A stretch of 64,000 nt of DNA, taken from the IMG/VR virus record IMGVR_UViG_3300020421_000007, positions 1 through 64,000 of that record; one strand, 5' to 3'. Both the position numbers and the translations under genes were made by a program. The notes beneath the pieces are model-generated. The model was not told the origin of the DNA. It was given only the letters and a program-made list of their open reading frames with translations, and ran no database searches. Positions 51,417 to 59,274 of the stretch are shown here, piece by piece. The DNA is from a virus. The first letter of the stretch is position 1. Every line of letters starts with the position of its first letter.

Positions 51417-52538
51417 ATGCCTACCAGTCCCTACTTTCCAACTTACTACGCAGGTCACAGTGGCGAACAAGGTCTTGTTCAGGATCTTGTGGATGAACAA
51501 ATTAAACTGTTTGGTACAGACATATACTATATCCCTAGAGTAGTTTTACAAGACAACACTCTAGATGAAGTTAGATACTCAAAATATCAGGAGCAGTTTC
51601 AAATTGAGATGTTGCTTCAGAACGTCATGGGTTTTGGTGACAATGCTGAGTTCATCTCTAAATTTGGTTTAAGAATTACAGACGAGATTATCTTTCGTGT
51701 GTCTACAAGACGATGGACAGAAGAGGTAGCAGAGCATAATCCCAACCTAACAGTAGATAGCAGACCTAATGAGGGAGATCTATTGTATTTCCCATTAACA
51801 CAAGACATCTACGAAATCAAATTTGTTGGCAAGGAAGAACCATTCTTCCAGTTTGGTAAGATTCAATTCTATGCTATCACTGCTGAAATCTATGAGGTTG
51901 GTAGTGATAATTTTGACACTGGAGTGGCAGAAATTGATGATGTAGAGCAACTCTTCGATACTTCTATTAAACTCTTTATGGATCCTGGTGGTACAGGAGA
52001 CTTCACTGTAGGTGAGGAGGTAGTTGGTGATGAATTTCTTGCAAAAGCTACAGCAACTATTACTGGTGACGCTGTAACTGCTATAACTATTAATGATGGT
52101 GGTTCACATTATAAAGTTGCTACACCACCATCAGTAACTATTACAGGAGACGGAAGTGGTGCTACTGCGACTGCTACAGTCAGTTCTACTGGTATTGTTA
52201 ATGGTATTACTATCACAAGTGGTGGGAGCGGTTATAGTTCTGCGCCTACTGTTGTCATTGACTACTCCCCCAAAGACAATAGAGCAGAAGTCAAGTCCTG
52301 GGATAGCACAACCAGAGCTCTTGAAGTCTACAACAGAACAGGAACCTTTACTACTGCTGAAGTAATTACTGGTCTAACCTCTGGTGCCAAGTGGAGTCCT
52401 GAGACATTCGACACTCTAAATAATACAAATAGCAACTACGATCAAAACAGACAGATCGAAGATAGTGCGGATAATATTATTGATTGGACGGAAGGAAATC
52501 CGTTTGGTGAATATGGTAATCAGACAGGTAGCTTCTAA
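51417..52538 (+). CDS. 14: Neck protein gp14 carrying an inserted repeat domain
   Basis: A 373-residue protein (T4 gp14 256). Residues 1-190 match the gp14 family pattern (QGLVQDLVDEQIKLFGTDIY, EFISKFGLRITDEIIFRVS, RRWTEEV). About 192-325 contain an insertion of beta repeats: GGSHYKVATPPSVTITG and GGSGYSSAPTVVIDYS, the same family as in the fibre proteins. The last 45 residues (IDWTEGNPFGEYG) look like the normal gp14 end. gp14 with gp13 forms the neck. It starts 1 base after gp13 and its stop overlaps gp15. Confidence 0.92.
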   Translation: MPTSPYFPTYYAGHSGEQGLVQDLVDEQIKLFGTDIYYIPRVVLQDNTLDEVRYSKYQEQFQIEMLLQNVMGFGDNAEFISKFGLRITDEIIFRVSTRRWTEEVAEHNPNLTVDSRPNEGDLLYFPLTQDIYEIKFVGKEEPFFQFGKIQFYAITAEIYEVGSDNFDTGVAEIDDVEQLFDTSIKLFMDPGGTGDFTVGEEVVGDEFLAKATATITGDAVTAITINDGGSHYKVATPPSVTITGDGSGATATATVSSTGIVNGITITSGGSGYSSAPTVVIDYSPKDNRAEVKSWDSTTRALEVYNRTGTFTTAEVITGLTSGAKWSPETFDTLNNTNSNYDQNRQIEDSADNIIDWTEGNPFGEYGNQTGSF

Positions 52539-53338
52539 TGTTAGGATCACATTTTTACAATTCAATTGTTCGTAAGAACATTATTGCGTTTGGCACGCTC
52601 TTCAATAACATTAATATGAAGAGTACAGATCCTACTACAGGAGATGTACTTGAGGAAATTAAAGTTCCTTTAGCATATGGACCTAAGCAAAAGTTTCTTG
52701 TTAGGTTAGAAGAAAACGCATCATCTAGTAAGGTAGCTATTACACTACCACGTCTCTACTTTGAGATGACAGGAATTGAATATGATTCTACCCGTAAGAC
52801 ATCACCTATTCAAAAATACAAAACTGTCATCGATGGTAATGGTGATGAGGTCAGAGTTCAATATGTTCCTGTTCCCTACAATTTAAGTTTTGAACTGGGA
52901 GTTATTGCTAAGTCTCAAGACGATGCATTACAAATTGTAGAGCAAATTTTACCATATTTTCAACCTTCATTTTCCGTGACTCTTAATATGATTCCAGATA
53001 TGAATGAGAAAAAGGATGTTGCTATTGTACTTAACGGTATTAGTAGTGAAGATGAATGGGATGATAGTTTTCTGAACCGTAGATATATTACATATACCTT
53101 AAACTTTACAATGAAGTCTTACCTCTACGGTCCTTACAATACTGCTGATGTTATCAAGAAAGCAATTATTCATGAAACGCTTGGAGACCTTTCAGTCAAC
53201 CGCAGAACTATTACTAGAACATATACACCTAAAGCAAAAACAGATATCAATACAGATGGTGTCATCGATGTAAATGATGATGCCCTAGTTGATGCTGGTG
53301 ATGACTTTGGATTTAATGAAGGAATTCAATTCTTATGA
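52538..53338 (+). CDS. 15: Tail sheath stabiliser gp15
   Basis: A 266-residue protein (T4 gp15 272). The family-typical opening MLGSHFYNSIVRKNIIAFGT and the central blocks VAITLPRLYFEMTGIEYD and VPVPYNLSFELGVIAKSQDD are present. gp15 forms the terminator ring at the end of the tail and docks to the neck. The start overlaps the gp14 stop (TAATG), and gp16 starts within its last codons (ATGA). Confidence 0.94.
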   Translation: MLGSHFYNSIVRKNIIAFGTLFNNINMKSTDPTTGDVLEEIKVPLAYGPKQKFLVRLEENASSSKVAITLPRLYFEMTGIEYDSTRKTSPIQKYKTVIDGNGDEVRVQYVPVPYNLSFELGVIAKSQDDALQIVEQILPYFQPSFSVTLNMIPDMNEKKDVAIVLNGISSEDEWDDSFLNRRYITYTLNFTMKSYLYGPYNTADVIKKAIIHETLGDLSVNRRTITRTYTPKAKTDINTDGVIDVNDDALVDAGDDFGFNEGIQFL

Positions 53339-53748
53339 GTAACCTAGAAGAGAACATGGAGGAGATCCTCAACATTAGTGCTGAACCTATTGAGGAATCC
53401 AAACCATCTAAACCAGTTCCACCTAAGGTGGATGAGGAAGATCGTGAGAAAGATTATCGATATACCAGGGGTGAGTTATACTCGCTCATAGACAAGGGTC
53501 AGGAGGCGGTTAACGGTGCCTTAGAGGTCGCTCAGGAGTCAGGGCACCCAAGAGCGTATGAAGTTGCTGTAGCGGCAATGAAGCACGTCGCAGACATGAC
53601 TGAGAAACTCCAAGATCTACACAAGAAAATGAAGGATCTTGACGAAGAAAAGAAAGGTCCGTCTAAGGTAACTAACAATGCTATGTTTGTAGGATCTACA
53701 GCAGAACTACAGAAGATGCTCAAGGAGATGGGCGGGGGTAAACGCTAA
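53335..53748 (+). CDS. 16: Terminase small subunit gp16
   Basis: A 137-residue protein (T4 gp16 164). Acidic N terminus, then a central helical region (YTRGELYSLIDKGQEAVNG, GHPRAYEVAVAAMKHVADM) characteristic of T4-like small terminases, and a C-terminal basic tail. It recognises and regulates DNA for packaging by gp17. In T4, gp16 and gp17 are adjacent; here about 6 kb of metabolic genes separates them. Confidence 0.9.
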   Translation: MSNLEENMEEILNISAEPIEESKPSKPVPPKVDEEDREKDYRYTRGELYSLIDKGQEAVNGALEVAQESGHPRAYEVAVAAMKHVADMTEKLQDLHKKMKDLDEEKKGPSKVTNNAMFVGSTAELQKMLKEMGGGKR

Positions 53749-53751
53749 ATA
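53745..53751 (+). promoter_or_regulatory. Late promoter CTAAATA
   Basis: Overlaps the gp16 stop and lies 26 bases before ATG 53777. Confidence 0.55.
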
Positions 53752-53776
53752 GATTCGTAAACCCTCGTCGGTTATC

Positions 53777-54199
53777 ATGAGAGATTATAAAGAACTAAAA
53801 GAACTCTGTGAAGCAAAGCGCGGTCTCTACGCAAATATCCACGCTAAACGAAAAAGAGGAGAAGCTCCTGCGCGTCCTGGTAGTAAGGACTACCCCGCGA
53901 AGGATGCTTTCAAAAAGGCGGCGAGGACTGCCAAAGAAAGTTTTGAACTCGAAGAAGCAGCCTGGACAAAAAAAGCAGGCAAAAATAAAGAAGGAGGTCT
54001 CAATGAAAAGGGACGGAAATCTTACGAAAGAGAAAATCCTGGATCTGACCTTAAAGCACCAAGCAAGAAGGTTGGAAATCCCCGTCGCGCATCGTTCTGC
54101 GCTAGAATGAAGGGCATGAAGAAAAAGTTGACCTCCAAAAAAACCGCTAACGACAAAGATAGTCGTATCAATAAGTCTCTACGTGCGTGGAATTGCTGA
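53777..54199 (+). CDS. Conserved basic protein (DUF6321-like)
   Basis: A 140-residue, lysine-rich protein. The C-terminal half carries the recurring blocks AWTKKAGKN, GLNEKGRKSYERENPGSDLK, and SFCARMKGMKKKL with a final LRAWNC. I associate these with the DUF6321 family of phage proteins (name from memory). The basic charge suggests DNA binding or an internal head role. Preceded by a late promoter and followed by a host-type promoter, so it marks the end of the late neck unit. Confidence 0.78.
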   Translation: MRDYKELKELCEAKRGLYANIHAKRKRGEAPARPGSKDYPAKDAFKKAARTAKESFELEEAAWTKKAGKNKEGGLNEKGRKSYERENPGSDLKAPSKKVGNPRRASFCARMKGMKKKLTSKKTANDKDSRINKSLRAWNC

Positions 54200-54249
54200 C
54201 ATAACATGTAAAAACATTGTTAAGTTAGCGTAAAATTACTTAGTGAATC

Positions 54250-54255
54250 TATAAT
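54250..54255 (+). promoter_or_regulatory. Consensus -10 box TATAAT at the head of the metabolic island
   Basis: A perfect TATAAT, 11 bases before ATG 54261, in an AT-rich 60-base intergenic stretch. A transcript would begin near the start codon. No good -35 was identified. This is a host-sigma type element, unlike the late promoters on both sides. Confidence 0.55.
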
Positions 54256-54260
54256 TAGTT

Positions 54261-54425
54261 ATGAGTTCTGATATAAAAATGCGTTTGAATGACAACGATC
54301 TCACACGTCTTATTACCGCTTGTAAACTCTACCAAGAGCGTACAGGATCTGAGTGGATGTGGGAACAATATGATGATTTGATTAATAAACTCAGAGCTTA
54401 TAAAGAAAATTATTCCACGGACTGA
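54261..54425 (+). CDS. Small conserved protein before petE
   Basis: A 54-residue protein (MSSDIKMRLNDNDLTRLITA...), probably two helices. Its stop overlaps the start of petE (TGATG), so the two are coupled. A second ATG at codon 7 is an alternative start. Similar proteins occur in this spot in other cyanophages as I recall; the function is unknown. Confidence 0.7.
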   Translation: MSSDIKMRLNDNDLTRLITACKLYQERTGSEWMWEQYDDLINKLRAYKENYSTD

Positions 54426-54748
54426 TGAAATTTCTATTTGCGTTCTTAGCAACGCTATTTCTTGCTGCCCCCGCATGGGCAGTCGATGTAACGATGGGTT
54501 CAAATGGCAATCTAGTATTTGAACCAAACGACATTACAATTTCAGCAGGAGATACTGTTCATTTTGTGAACGGTATGCTACCTCCACATAACATTATTGT
54601 TGAAGGTCGTGCTGACCTCAGCAGAGAATCATTGATGTTTAATCCTGGTGAATCACAAGACATTAAGTTTGCTGATGCTGGAGACTACGATTTCTTCTGT
54701 GGTCCTCACCAAGGTGCTGGAATGGTTGGTACAATTCATGTAGAGTAA
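54425..54748 (+). CDS. petE: Plastocyanin
   Basis: A 107-residue blue copper protein. Residues 1-19 form a signal peptide (MKFLFAFLATLFLAAPAWA) for export to the thylakoid lumen. Copper ligands are visible: His in PPHNI (about residue 55), and Cys, His and Met in CGPHQGAGM near the C terminus. Plastocyanin carries electrons from cytochrome b6f to photosystem I; phage copies are thought to keep photosynthetic electron flow going during infection. It is 1 base overlapped with the genes on both sides, in an operon with PTOX. Confidence 0.95.
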   Translation: MKFLFAFLATLFLAAPAWAVDVTMGSNGNLVFEPNDITISAGDTVHFVNGMLPPHNIIVEGRADLSRESLMFNPGESQDIKFADAGDYDFFCGPHQGAGMVGTIHVE

Positions 54749-55251
54749 TGAAAAAATTCAACAGTTTAGTTTTAGATTTCACTGTTGCAATACTAGACTA
54801 CCTCTATAGAGGTAGACATTTCCAACGTTTCTGGGTGCTTGAGGAGATTGCTCGGGCACCTTATTTTGCATTTTTAAGCGTATTGCATTTTCGTGAAAGC
54901 ATGGGACTTCGTGGTCCTGAGCATTTATATCTAATGAAAACACACTTCGAGCAGTCAGTCAATGAGACAGAACATCTGGAGTACATGGAATCTAGGGGCG
55001 GCAATGCTTATTGGGTGGATCGCTTTGTCGCCAGACACCTCGTACTTATCTACTATTGGAGCAACGTGGTTTATTACTGGGTGGCTCCTCGCCTTGCTTA
55101 CCATTTGTCCTATGAAGTAGAAATCCACGCGGCAGAAACATATGCCAAATATCTAACTTATGAAGATTGGAATGATAAAAAAATTTGGGAGATTATGAAT
55201 GACGAGATCCAACACTTCCAAGAATTACAGGAAGCAATGGAGATGATCTAA
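54748..55251 (+). CDS. ptox: Plastoquinol terminal oxidase (PTOX)
   Basis: A 167-residue member of the alternative oxidase family. The di-iron ligands are visible: Glu in LEEIARAPYF, Glu and His in NETEHLEYM, Glu in YEVEIHAAETY, and Glu/His in DEIQHFQEL. The hydrophobic stretch LVLIYYWSNVVYYWVAP suits interfacial membrane binding. PTOX oxidises plastoquinol with O2 and relieves over-reduction while sparing photosystem I. Together with petE it rewires photosynthetic electron flow. It overlaps its neighbours by 1 base on each side. Confidence 0.93.
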   Translation: MKKFNSLVLDFTVAILDYLYRGRHFQRFWVLEEIARAPYFAFLSVLHFRESMGLRGPEHLYLMKTHFEQSVNETEHLEYMESRGGNAYWVDRFVARHLVLIYYWSNVVYYWVAPRLAYHLSYEVEIHAAETYAKYLTYEDWNDKKIWEIMNDEIQHFQELQEAMEMI

Positions 55252-55547
55252 TGTACAAAAACTACCCACCCGAGATGGAACCGCCCCATCTAACAACAAA
55301 AGAAGAAGTTCAGGAGATGCTTGACGATATGGCACATCGAATGACAGAAATTAAACCACCACATTATACTACTGAAGAGCAAGTACAGGAGATGATTGAC
55401 GATGCCATACGAAAACATAATCGCAATGCTGGAATTATCTCTATGTGTGTTGGGTGGGTTGTTCTCGCACTTTTTGCTGAGGGTCTGCTTCGACTTATTG
55501 GAGTAGTACCACCACTTTTTGATTGGCTAAATTTAAGTATACAATAA
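55251..55547 (+). CDS. Membrane micro-protein with an internal duplication
   Basis: A 98-residue protein. Two copies of a motif: PPHLTTKEEVQEMLDDM (about 11-27) and PPHYTTEEQVQEMIDDA (about 36-52). A single membrane segment follows (IISMCVGWVVLALFAEGLL), then a short tail ending LNLSIQ. It is coupled to PTOX by a 1-base overlap and precedes gnd by 6 bases. No characterised homologue known to me. The placement suggests a membrane-associated partner of electron-transfer proteins. Confidence 0.75.
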   Translation: MYKNYPPEMEPPHLTTKEEVQEMLDDMAHRMTEIKPPHYTTEEQVQEMIDDAIRKHNRNAGIISMCVGWVVLALFAEGLLRLIGVVPPLFDWLNLSIQ

Positions 55548-55553
55548 AAAACA

Positions 55554-56591
55554 ATGAAAATAGGAATGATCGGACTAGGTAGGATGGGCGAGGGAATGTC
55601 TCGTCGTCTTATCGCAGCGGGACATGAGGTGCATGGATACCGCAACAACTATAAGAAAGCAGAAGAGCAATTTGAAGCGGGTTATATCAGTGGATGTACA
55701 ACTTCTATTGAAAATCTTGTCCAAGTAATTCACCACAATAAAACAACAGGTGAAACTCCTGGTGTCTTTATGATGGTTGTACCAGCAGAAACAGTGGAGG
55801 ATACCCTTAATGAGCTATTACAGTTTTGTGTGGAGGGAGATATTATTATTGATCATGGCAATAGCAACTTTAAAGATTCTCGCAAGAGAGCAGAAAGGTT
55901 GGCTAAACTTGGCATCGCATATCTTGACTGTGGTACTAGTGGTGGTGTTTACGGTTTGGAGCGTGGATACTGTCTTATGGTTGGTGGCGGAAGCAGCGCA
56001 GTCGATGTCTGCCGTCCTGCATTCGACGCCCTCTCCCCTGGTATTGCCGCTGCCCCACGCACAGGCAACGATGATTACATAATGTATCCAGAAGAATATG
56101 GGTGGATCTATGCTGGTCCTCCTGGAGCAGGTCACTTCGTAAAGATGGTTCACAACGGTATTGAATATGGGATCATGCAAGCATACGCAGAAGGATTTAA
56201 TATCCTGCATGAAGCTAATGCTGGGGCAAAATATGTTGCTGAAGGGGATGCTGAGGTTGCCCCTATGGATTGTCCAGAAGATTATTGCTACGACATTGAC
56301 GTTGCTAAAGTTGCTGAGTGTTGGCGTCGTGGGTCTGTTGTTGGGTCTTGGTTGCTCGATCTTACCGCTGATGTACTACGAGGCGATAGAGAGCTTAGCA
56401 AGTTCGATGGGGGAGTATCAGACAGTGGTGAGGGTCGTTGGACTGTTCACGCTGCTGTGGATCTTGGTGTACCCTCTCCTGTTATCTCTAGTGCGTTATG
56501 GTCAAGATTTGAATCGAGAAGACTTGGAAAATTTGCTAACAAAGTCCTAAATGGTATGAGAGCAATGTTTGGAGGACACGACGTAAGATGA
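55554..56591 (+). CDS. gnd: 6-phosphogluconate dehydrogenase (decarboxylating)
   Basis: A 345-residue short-form enzyme. Rossmann nucleotide-binding motif GMIGLGRMGEGMS at the N terminus, DCGTSGGVYGLERGYCLMVG (substrate-binding region, about 125), and the 6PGD signature HNGIEYGIMQAYAEG (about 202). It oxidises 6-phosphogluconate to ribulose 5-phosphate, CO2 and NAD(P)H. Shorter than the 470-residue bacterial form; the short form occurs in cyanophages. With zwf next to it, the two oxidative steps of the pentose phosphate pathway are covered. Confidence 0.94.
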   Translation: MKIGMIGLGRMGEGMSRRLIAAGHEVHGYRNNYKKAEEQFEAGYISGCTTSIENLVQVIHHNKTTGETPGVFMMVVPAETVEDTLNELLQFCVEGDIIIDHGNSNFKDSRKRAERLAKLGIAYLDCGTSGGVYGLERGYCLMVGGGSSAVDVCRPAFDALSPGIAAAPRTGNDDYIMYPEEYGWIYAGPPGAGHFVKMVHNGIEYGIMQAYAEGFNILHEANAGAKYVAEGDAEVAPMDCPEDYCYDIDVAKVAECWRRGSVVGSWLLDLTADVLRGDRELSKFDGGVSDSGEGRWTVHAAVDLGVPSPVISSALWSRFESRRLGKFANKVLNGMRAMFGGHDVR

Positions 56592-56719
56592 CTTTTGGAC
56601 ATGTCTTACTTTGGACAGCAATACCCTTTGTTCTATCCACGATATACTTCGGGATGCGAAAAGGTGAAAATGTATACTACGAATCAGATAATTATGACGG
56701 AAACGGAACAGCTCACTAG
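56588..56719 (+). CDS. 43-residue membrane micro-protein between gnd and zwf
   Basis: Reads MTFGHVLLWTAIPFVLSTIY followed by a charged tail ending DGNGTAH. The first 23 residues form one membrane segment. It overlaps gnd by 4 bases (ATGA) and zwf by 26 bases, both typical of tight phage operons. Too small for family assignment, but the coding frame is clean. Confidence 0.7.
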   Translation: MTFGHVLLWTAIPFVLSTIYFGMRKGENVYYESDNYDGNGTAH

Positions 56720-58037
56720 ACGTATAGTAATCTTCGGTGCGACTGGAGATCTATGTAAAAAGAAACTTATCCCAGCACTATACAAACTTTGGAAGAAAGA
56801 TCTTCTTCCAAGTGGACTCTTAATTGTTGGTGCTTCTCGCAGAGAACTTCCAAGAGAAGTTTGGTTGAGAGATCTTGGTGATTATCCAGAAGGATTTACT
56901 CACTGGTTAGATTTTGTTTCTGTAGATCTTGATTGTAAGGAGAGTTTAAACAAACTACACGATAAGAGTAAAGACACAACTTATTTTCTATCAGTCCCAC
57001 CAGAGAGGTATGAAAATGCAATCACCAATCTCAAAGAAGCTGGGTTCTTGGATGACCCAGATCACTCCAGAGTGGTTATCGAGAAACCCTTTGGGTACGA
57101 TTATAAATCTGCTGATCATTTACAGTCAGTGGTGGAGCGACATCTACGCGAAAAACAAGTCTATCGCATTGACCATTATCTCGGCAAAGATACTGTTAAT
57201 AACATCCTTGCCACCCGCTTTAGCAATATTATATTGGAACCACTTTGGAACAGGAATTACATAGAAGAGGTTCAGATCTTTGCTACCGAAACTATCGGGT
57301 GTGAGGGTCGTGCTCAATACTATGACACTGCTGGTCAGGTCCGTGACATGCTACAGAATCACATCCTACAAGTCCTAGCACTTATTGCTATGGAAGCACC
57401 TTGTCGAATGTCAGCAACTGAAATCAGAAGAGAGAAGACAAAAGTTCTAGCAGCAACTAGAATGTCAAAGAACGTAATCTTGGGGCAATATGAATCTTAC
57501 CGTACTGAAGAGGGTGTTGGTCCTGGGAGTGACACTCCTACCTATTTTGCTGGTTCTCTATTCGTCGATAACTGGCGTTGGGAGGGTGTACCTTTTAACG
57601 TAATGACTGGTAAGAAGACTCCTTATCAATGTGTGGAAGTTGTCATTAAATTAAAAGCACCTCCACTAAAATTATATGAAGACGAAATAAATGATCGTAT
57701 TTGTATGCGTCTACAACCCAATCCTCATCTTGATATTAGAATGGATATCAAAAGTCCTGGATTAAATGATGACTTAGAACGTGCCACACTTTCCCATGAC
57801 TACCCACAAGAACGAGCAATTGATGGATATGAGAAACTCCTTTATGATGCTATCACTAATGATCAGTCGCACTTTGTACATGCAGAAGAAGTCATGGAGT
57901 CGTGGAGGATTGTAGACGATCTCCTATGTACTGGTCCGTCTTGTACTGTACGTACAATGCCATATTTGTATCATGAAGGTACATGGGGACCATCACATAA
58001 AACACAATTTATCACAGATTGGGATTATCCAGCATGA
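56694..58037 (+). CDS. zwf: Glucose-6-phosphate 1-dehydrogenase
   Basis: A 447-residue protein from ATG 56694 (MTETEQLTRRIVIFGATG). NADP-binding motif GATGDLCKKKLIPALYKLW at residues 13-31; the active-site signature RIDHYLGKD is present about residue 158. It oxidises glucose 6-phosphate to 6-phosphogluconolactone and makes NADPH. A longer upstream start at 56595 would overlap gnd and the micro-protein, so it is not favoured. It overlaps the next gene by 4 bases. Confidence 0.94.
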   Translation: MTETEQLTRRIVIFGATGDLCKKKLIPALYKLWKKDLLPSGLLIVGASRRELPREVWLRDLGDYPEGFTHWLDFVSVDLDCKESLNKLHDKSKDTTYFLSVPPERYENAITNLKEAGFLDDPDHSRVVIEKPFGYDYKSADHLQSVVERHLREKQVYRIDHYLGKDTVNNILATRFSNIILEPLWNRNYIEEVQIFATETIGCEGRAQYYDTAGQVRDMLQNHILQVLALIAMEAPCRMSATEIRREKTKVLAATRMSKNVILGQYESYRTEEGVGPGSDTPTYFAGSLFVDNWRWEGVPFNVMTGKKTPYQCVEVVIKLKAPPLKLYEDEINDRICMRLQPNPHLDIRMDIKSPGLNDDLERATLSHDYPQERAIDGYEKLLYDAITNDQSHFVHAEEVMESWRIVDDLLCTGPSCTVRTMPYLYHEGTWGPSHKTQFITDWDYPA

Positions 58038-58192
58038 GTCTAAACAGAAGGCATGGTCCACTAACTAGCGAGGAAGTGGAAGAACACAGGGAACTACGAA
58101 AAAAGTTATACGAACGTATTCGACAACTTCGTATGACTGAGTATATTGACGATGACGAAGAACCTGATGTATACATTGCGGAAGGAATATGA
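58034..58192 (+). CDS. Small charged protein after zwf
   Basis: A 52-residue protein, MSLNRRHGPLTSEEVEEHRE..., with an N-terminal basic then acidic helix and an acidic tail. The ATGA overlap with zwf and with the following gene supports translation. No family recognised. Confidence 0.6.
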   Translation: MSLNRRHGPLTSEEVEEHRELRKKLYERIRQLRMTEYIDDDEEPDVYIAEGI

Positions 58193-58350
58193 TCCTAGAA
58201 TTTGCTAGGTTTTGTGGAAGAACATTAAACAATCCATGGGCATGTGGTTTTATGGCATGGACTTTGGTGTTTGTTCCTATCTTAGGTATGTGGGCAGTTC
58301 ATAAATATGGATGGGAACACTGGGAACCTTTTACGAGGAAACACAAATGA
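58189..58350 (+). CDS. Membrane micro-protein
   Basis: A 53-residue protein: short amphipathic N terminus (MILEFARFCGRTLN), then a membrane segment (ACGFMAWTLVFVPILGMWAV) and a charged tail ending FTRKHK. Overlaps both neighbours by 4 bases (ATGA). Role unknown. Confidence 0.65.
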   Translation: MILEFARFCGRTLNNPWACGFMAWTLVFVPILGMWAVHKYGWEHWEPFTRKHK

Positions 58351-58556
58351 ATCCAGTAATTTTAATCGGTTGTTTCACACCACTGGTTTTAATTTTTATT
58401 GTAATGAAACTTGCTGTTTGGGTATCTGCTGTAAATTCTGAAACCGATTATGTCAGACGAGAACCTCTACGAAAACGAGGACCCTACGTGGAAAATCCAT
58501 ATGAGGATGTTGACGCAGAGGAAGAGGAGTATGGAGATCGCACAGATTATAGATGA
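58347..58556 (+). CDS. Membrane micro-protein with acidic tail
   Basis: A 69-residue protein from ATG 58347 (MNPVILIGCFTPLVLIFIVM). A membrane segment covers about residues 3-27, then a basic stretch (RREPLRKRG) and an acidic tail. A longer start at 58311 would overlap the previous gene more. It overlaps the 58531 gene at its end. Confidence 0.65.
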   Translation: MNPVILIGCFTPLVLIFIVMKLAVWVSAVNSETDYVRREPLRKRGPYVENPYEDVDAEEEEYGDRTDYR

Positions 58557-58680
58557 TGCTCTCTATGAATATTATGTGGTAGAACGTGGTCAGGAAGTTC
58601 CTAATTGGAGATACATAAAAGACCAAGATTGGTGGATTGAATATTTAAAACAATTAGGAATTAACCCTAGAAACCCATGA
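58531..58680 (+). CDS. Small soluble protein of unknown function
   Basis: A 49-residue protein from ATG 58531 (MEIAQIIDDALYEYYVVERG). AGGAG lies close upstream. Aromatic-rich C-terminal half. An upstream in-frame ATG at 58450 is possible but overlaps more. ATGA overlap with the next gene. No family recognised. Confidence 0.55.
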   Translation: MEIAQIIDDALYEYYVVERGQEVPNWRYIKDQDWWIEYLKQLGINPRNP

Positions 58681-58883
58681 ATTTATTATTGCGTCCGTTA
58701 GAAAATAATAACGACCCTGTTTGGAGTGTGATCATTAGTATCATGCTGCTCCTAGCAGGGGTTTTTTATGTCGTCTACTATATACTTGGTATTGACGAGA
58801 GAGAATCCCATGGGAGCAATGACACCACCCAGTCGGAAGAGCTGCTACAACTTCAGAGTGACAGAGATCAACAGAGTCCTTGA
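58677..58883 (+). CDS. Membrane micro-protein
   Basis: A 68-residue protein, MNLLLRPLENNNDPVWSVII..., with one membrane segment (about 16-39: VIISIMLLLAGVFYVVYYIL) followed by a polar tail. The tail overlaps the thermonuclease gene out of frame by 74 bases. Role unknown. Confidence 0.6.
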   Translation: MNLLLRPLENNNDPVWSVIISIMLLLAGVFYVVYYILGIDERESHGSNDTTQSEELLQLQSDRDQQSP

Positions 58884-59268
58884 TGGAGATACGATTGATG
58901 TTACAATTGATCTTGGATTTGACCTCTACAAAAAAGAACGTGTTCGTATCGCTGGTGTTGACACTCCTGAGAAACGCACGAGAGACTTGGAAGAAAAGGC
59001 ACTTGGACTAGATGCTACCAACTGGATGAAAGAGAAACTAGAGGGAGCGATTGCAGGTGATGACGAACTCTCTATTAGAACTGAGTTGGTTGGTGGTATG
59101 GGTAAGTACGGTCGCCTTCTTGGTTGGTTATATATTGGAGACGCAGAAGTATCATTGAACGAGCAGATGATTACCGAAGGGTATGCTTGGGGATATGATG
59201 GTGGCACTAAACAAAAAGACTTTGAAGAACTTCGTGAAATTAGAAGAAAACATGGTACTCTTGTTTAA
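58810..59268 (+). CDS. Staphylococcal nuclease-like (thermonuclease) protein
   Basis: A 152-residue SNase-fold protein. Conserved blocks: NRVLDGDTIDVTIDLGF (first catalytic Asp), RVRIAGVDTPEKRT (Arg and TPE of the active site), and EKALGLDAT, followed by GKYGRLLGWLYIGD and LNEQMITEGYAW. ATG 58810 is chosen; 58768 and 58819 are possible. Family members are Ca-dependent nucleases; here it could degrade host DNA for nucleotide recycling or take part in packaging. No signal peptide at the chosen start. Confidence 0.85.
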   Translation: MGAMTPPSRKSCYNFRVTEINRVLDGDTIDVTIDLGFDLYKKERVRIAGVDTPEKRTRDLEEKALGLDATNWMKEKLEGAIAGDDELSIRTELVGGMGKYGRLLGWLYIGDAEVSLNEQMITEGYAWGYDGGTKQKDFEELREIRRKHGTLV

Positions 59269-59274
59269 CAATCC

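Noticed and set aside
53808-54110. A second + strand frame inside the DUF6321-like gene
   Set aside because: Lysine-rich out-of-frame echo of the basic gene at 53777.
54425-55547. High-light-inducible (hli) gene among the photosynthesis genes
   Set aside because: No ExxNGRxAMxG chlorophyll-binding motif in any frame; psbA and psbD are also absent here.
55364-56550. Frames overlapping gnd on both strands (55364-55648, 55777-56082, 55818-56210, 56161-56550)
   Set aside because: gnd is clearly the coding frame by its Rossmann and 6PGD signatures.
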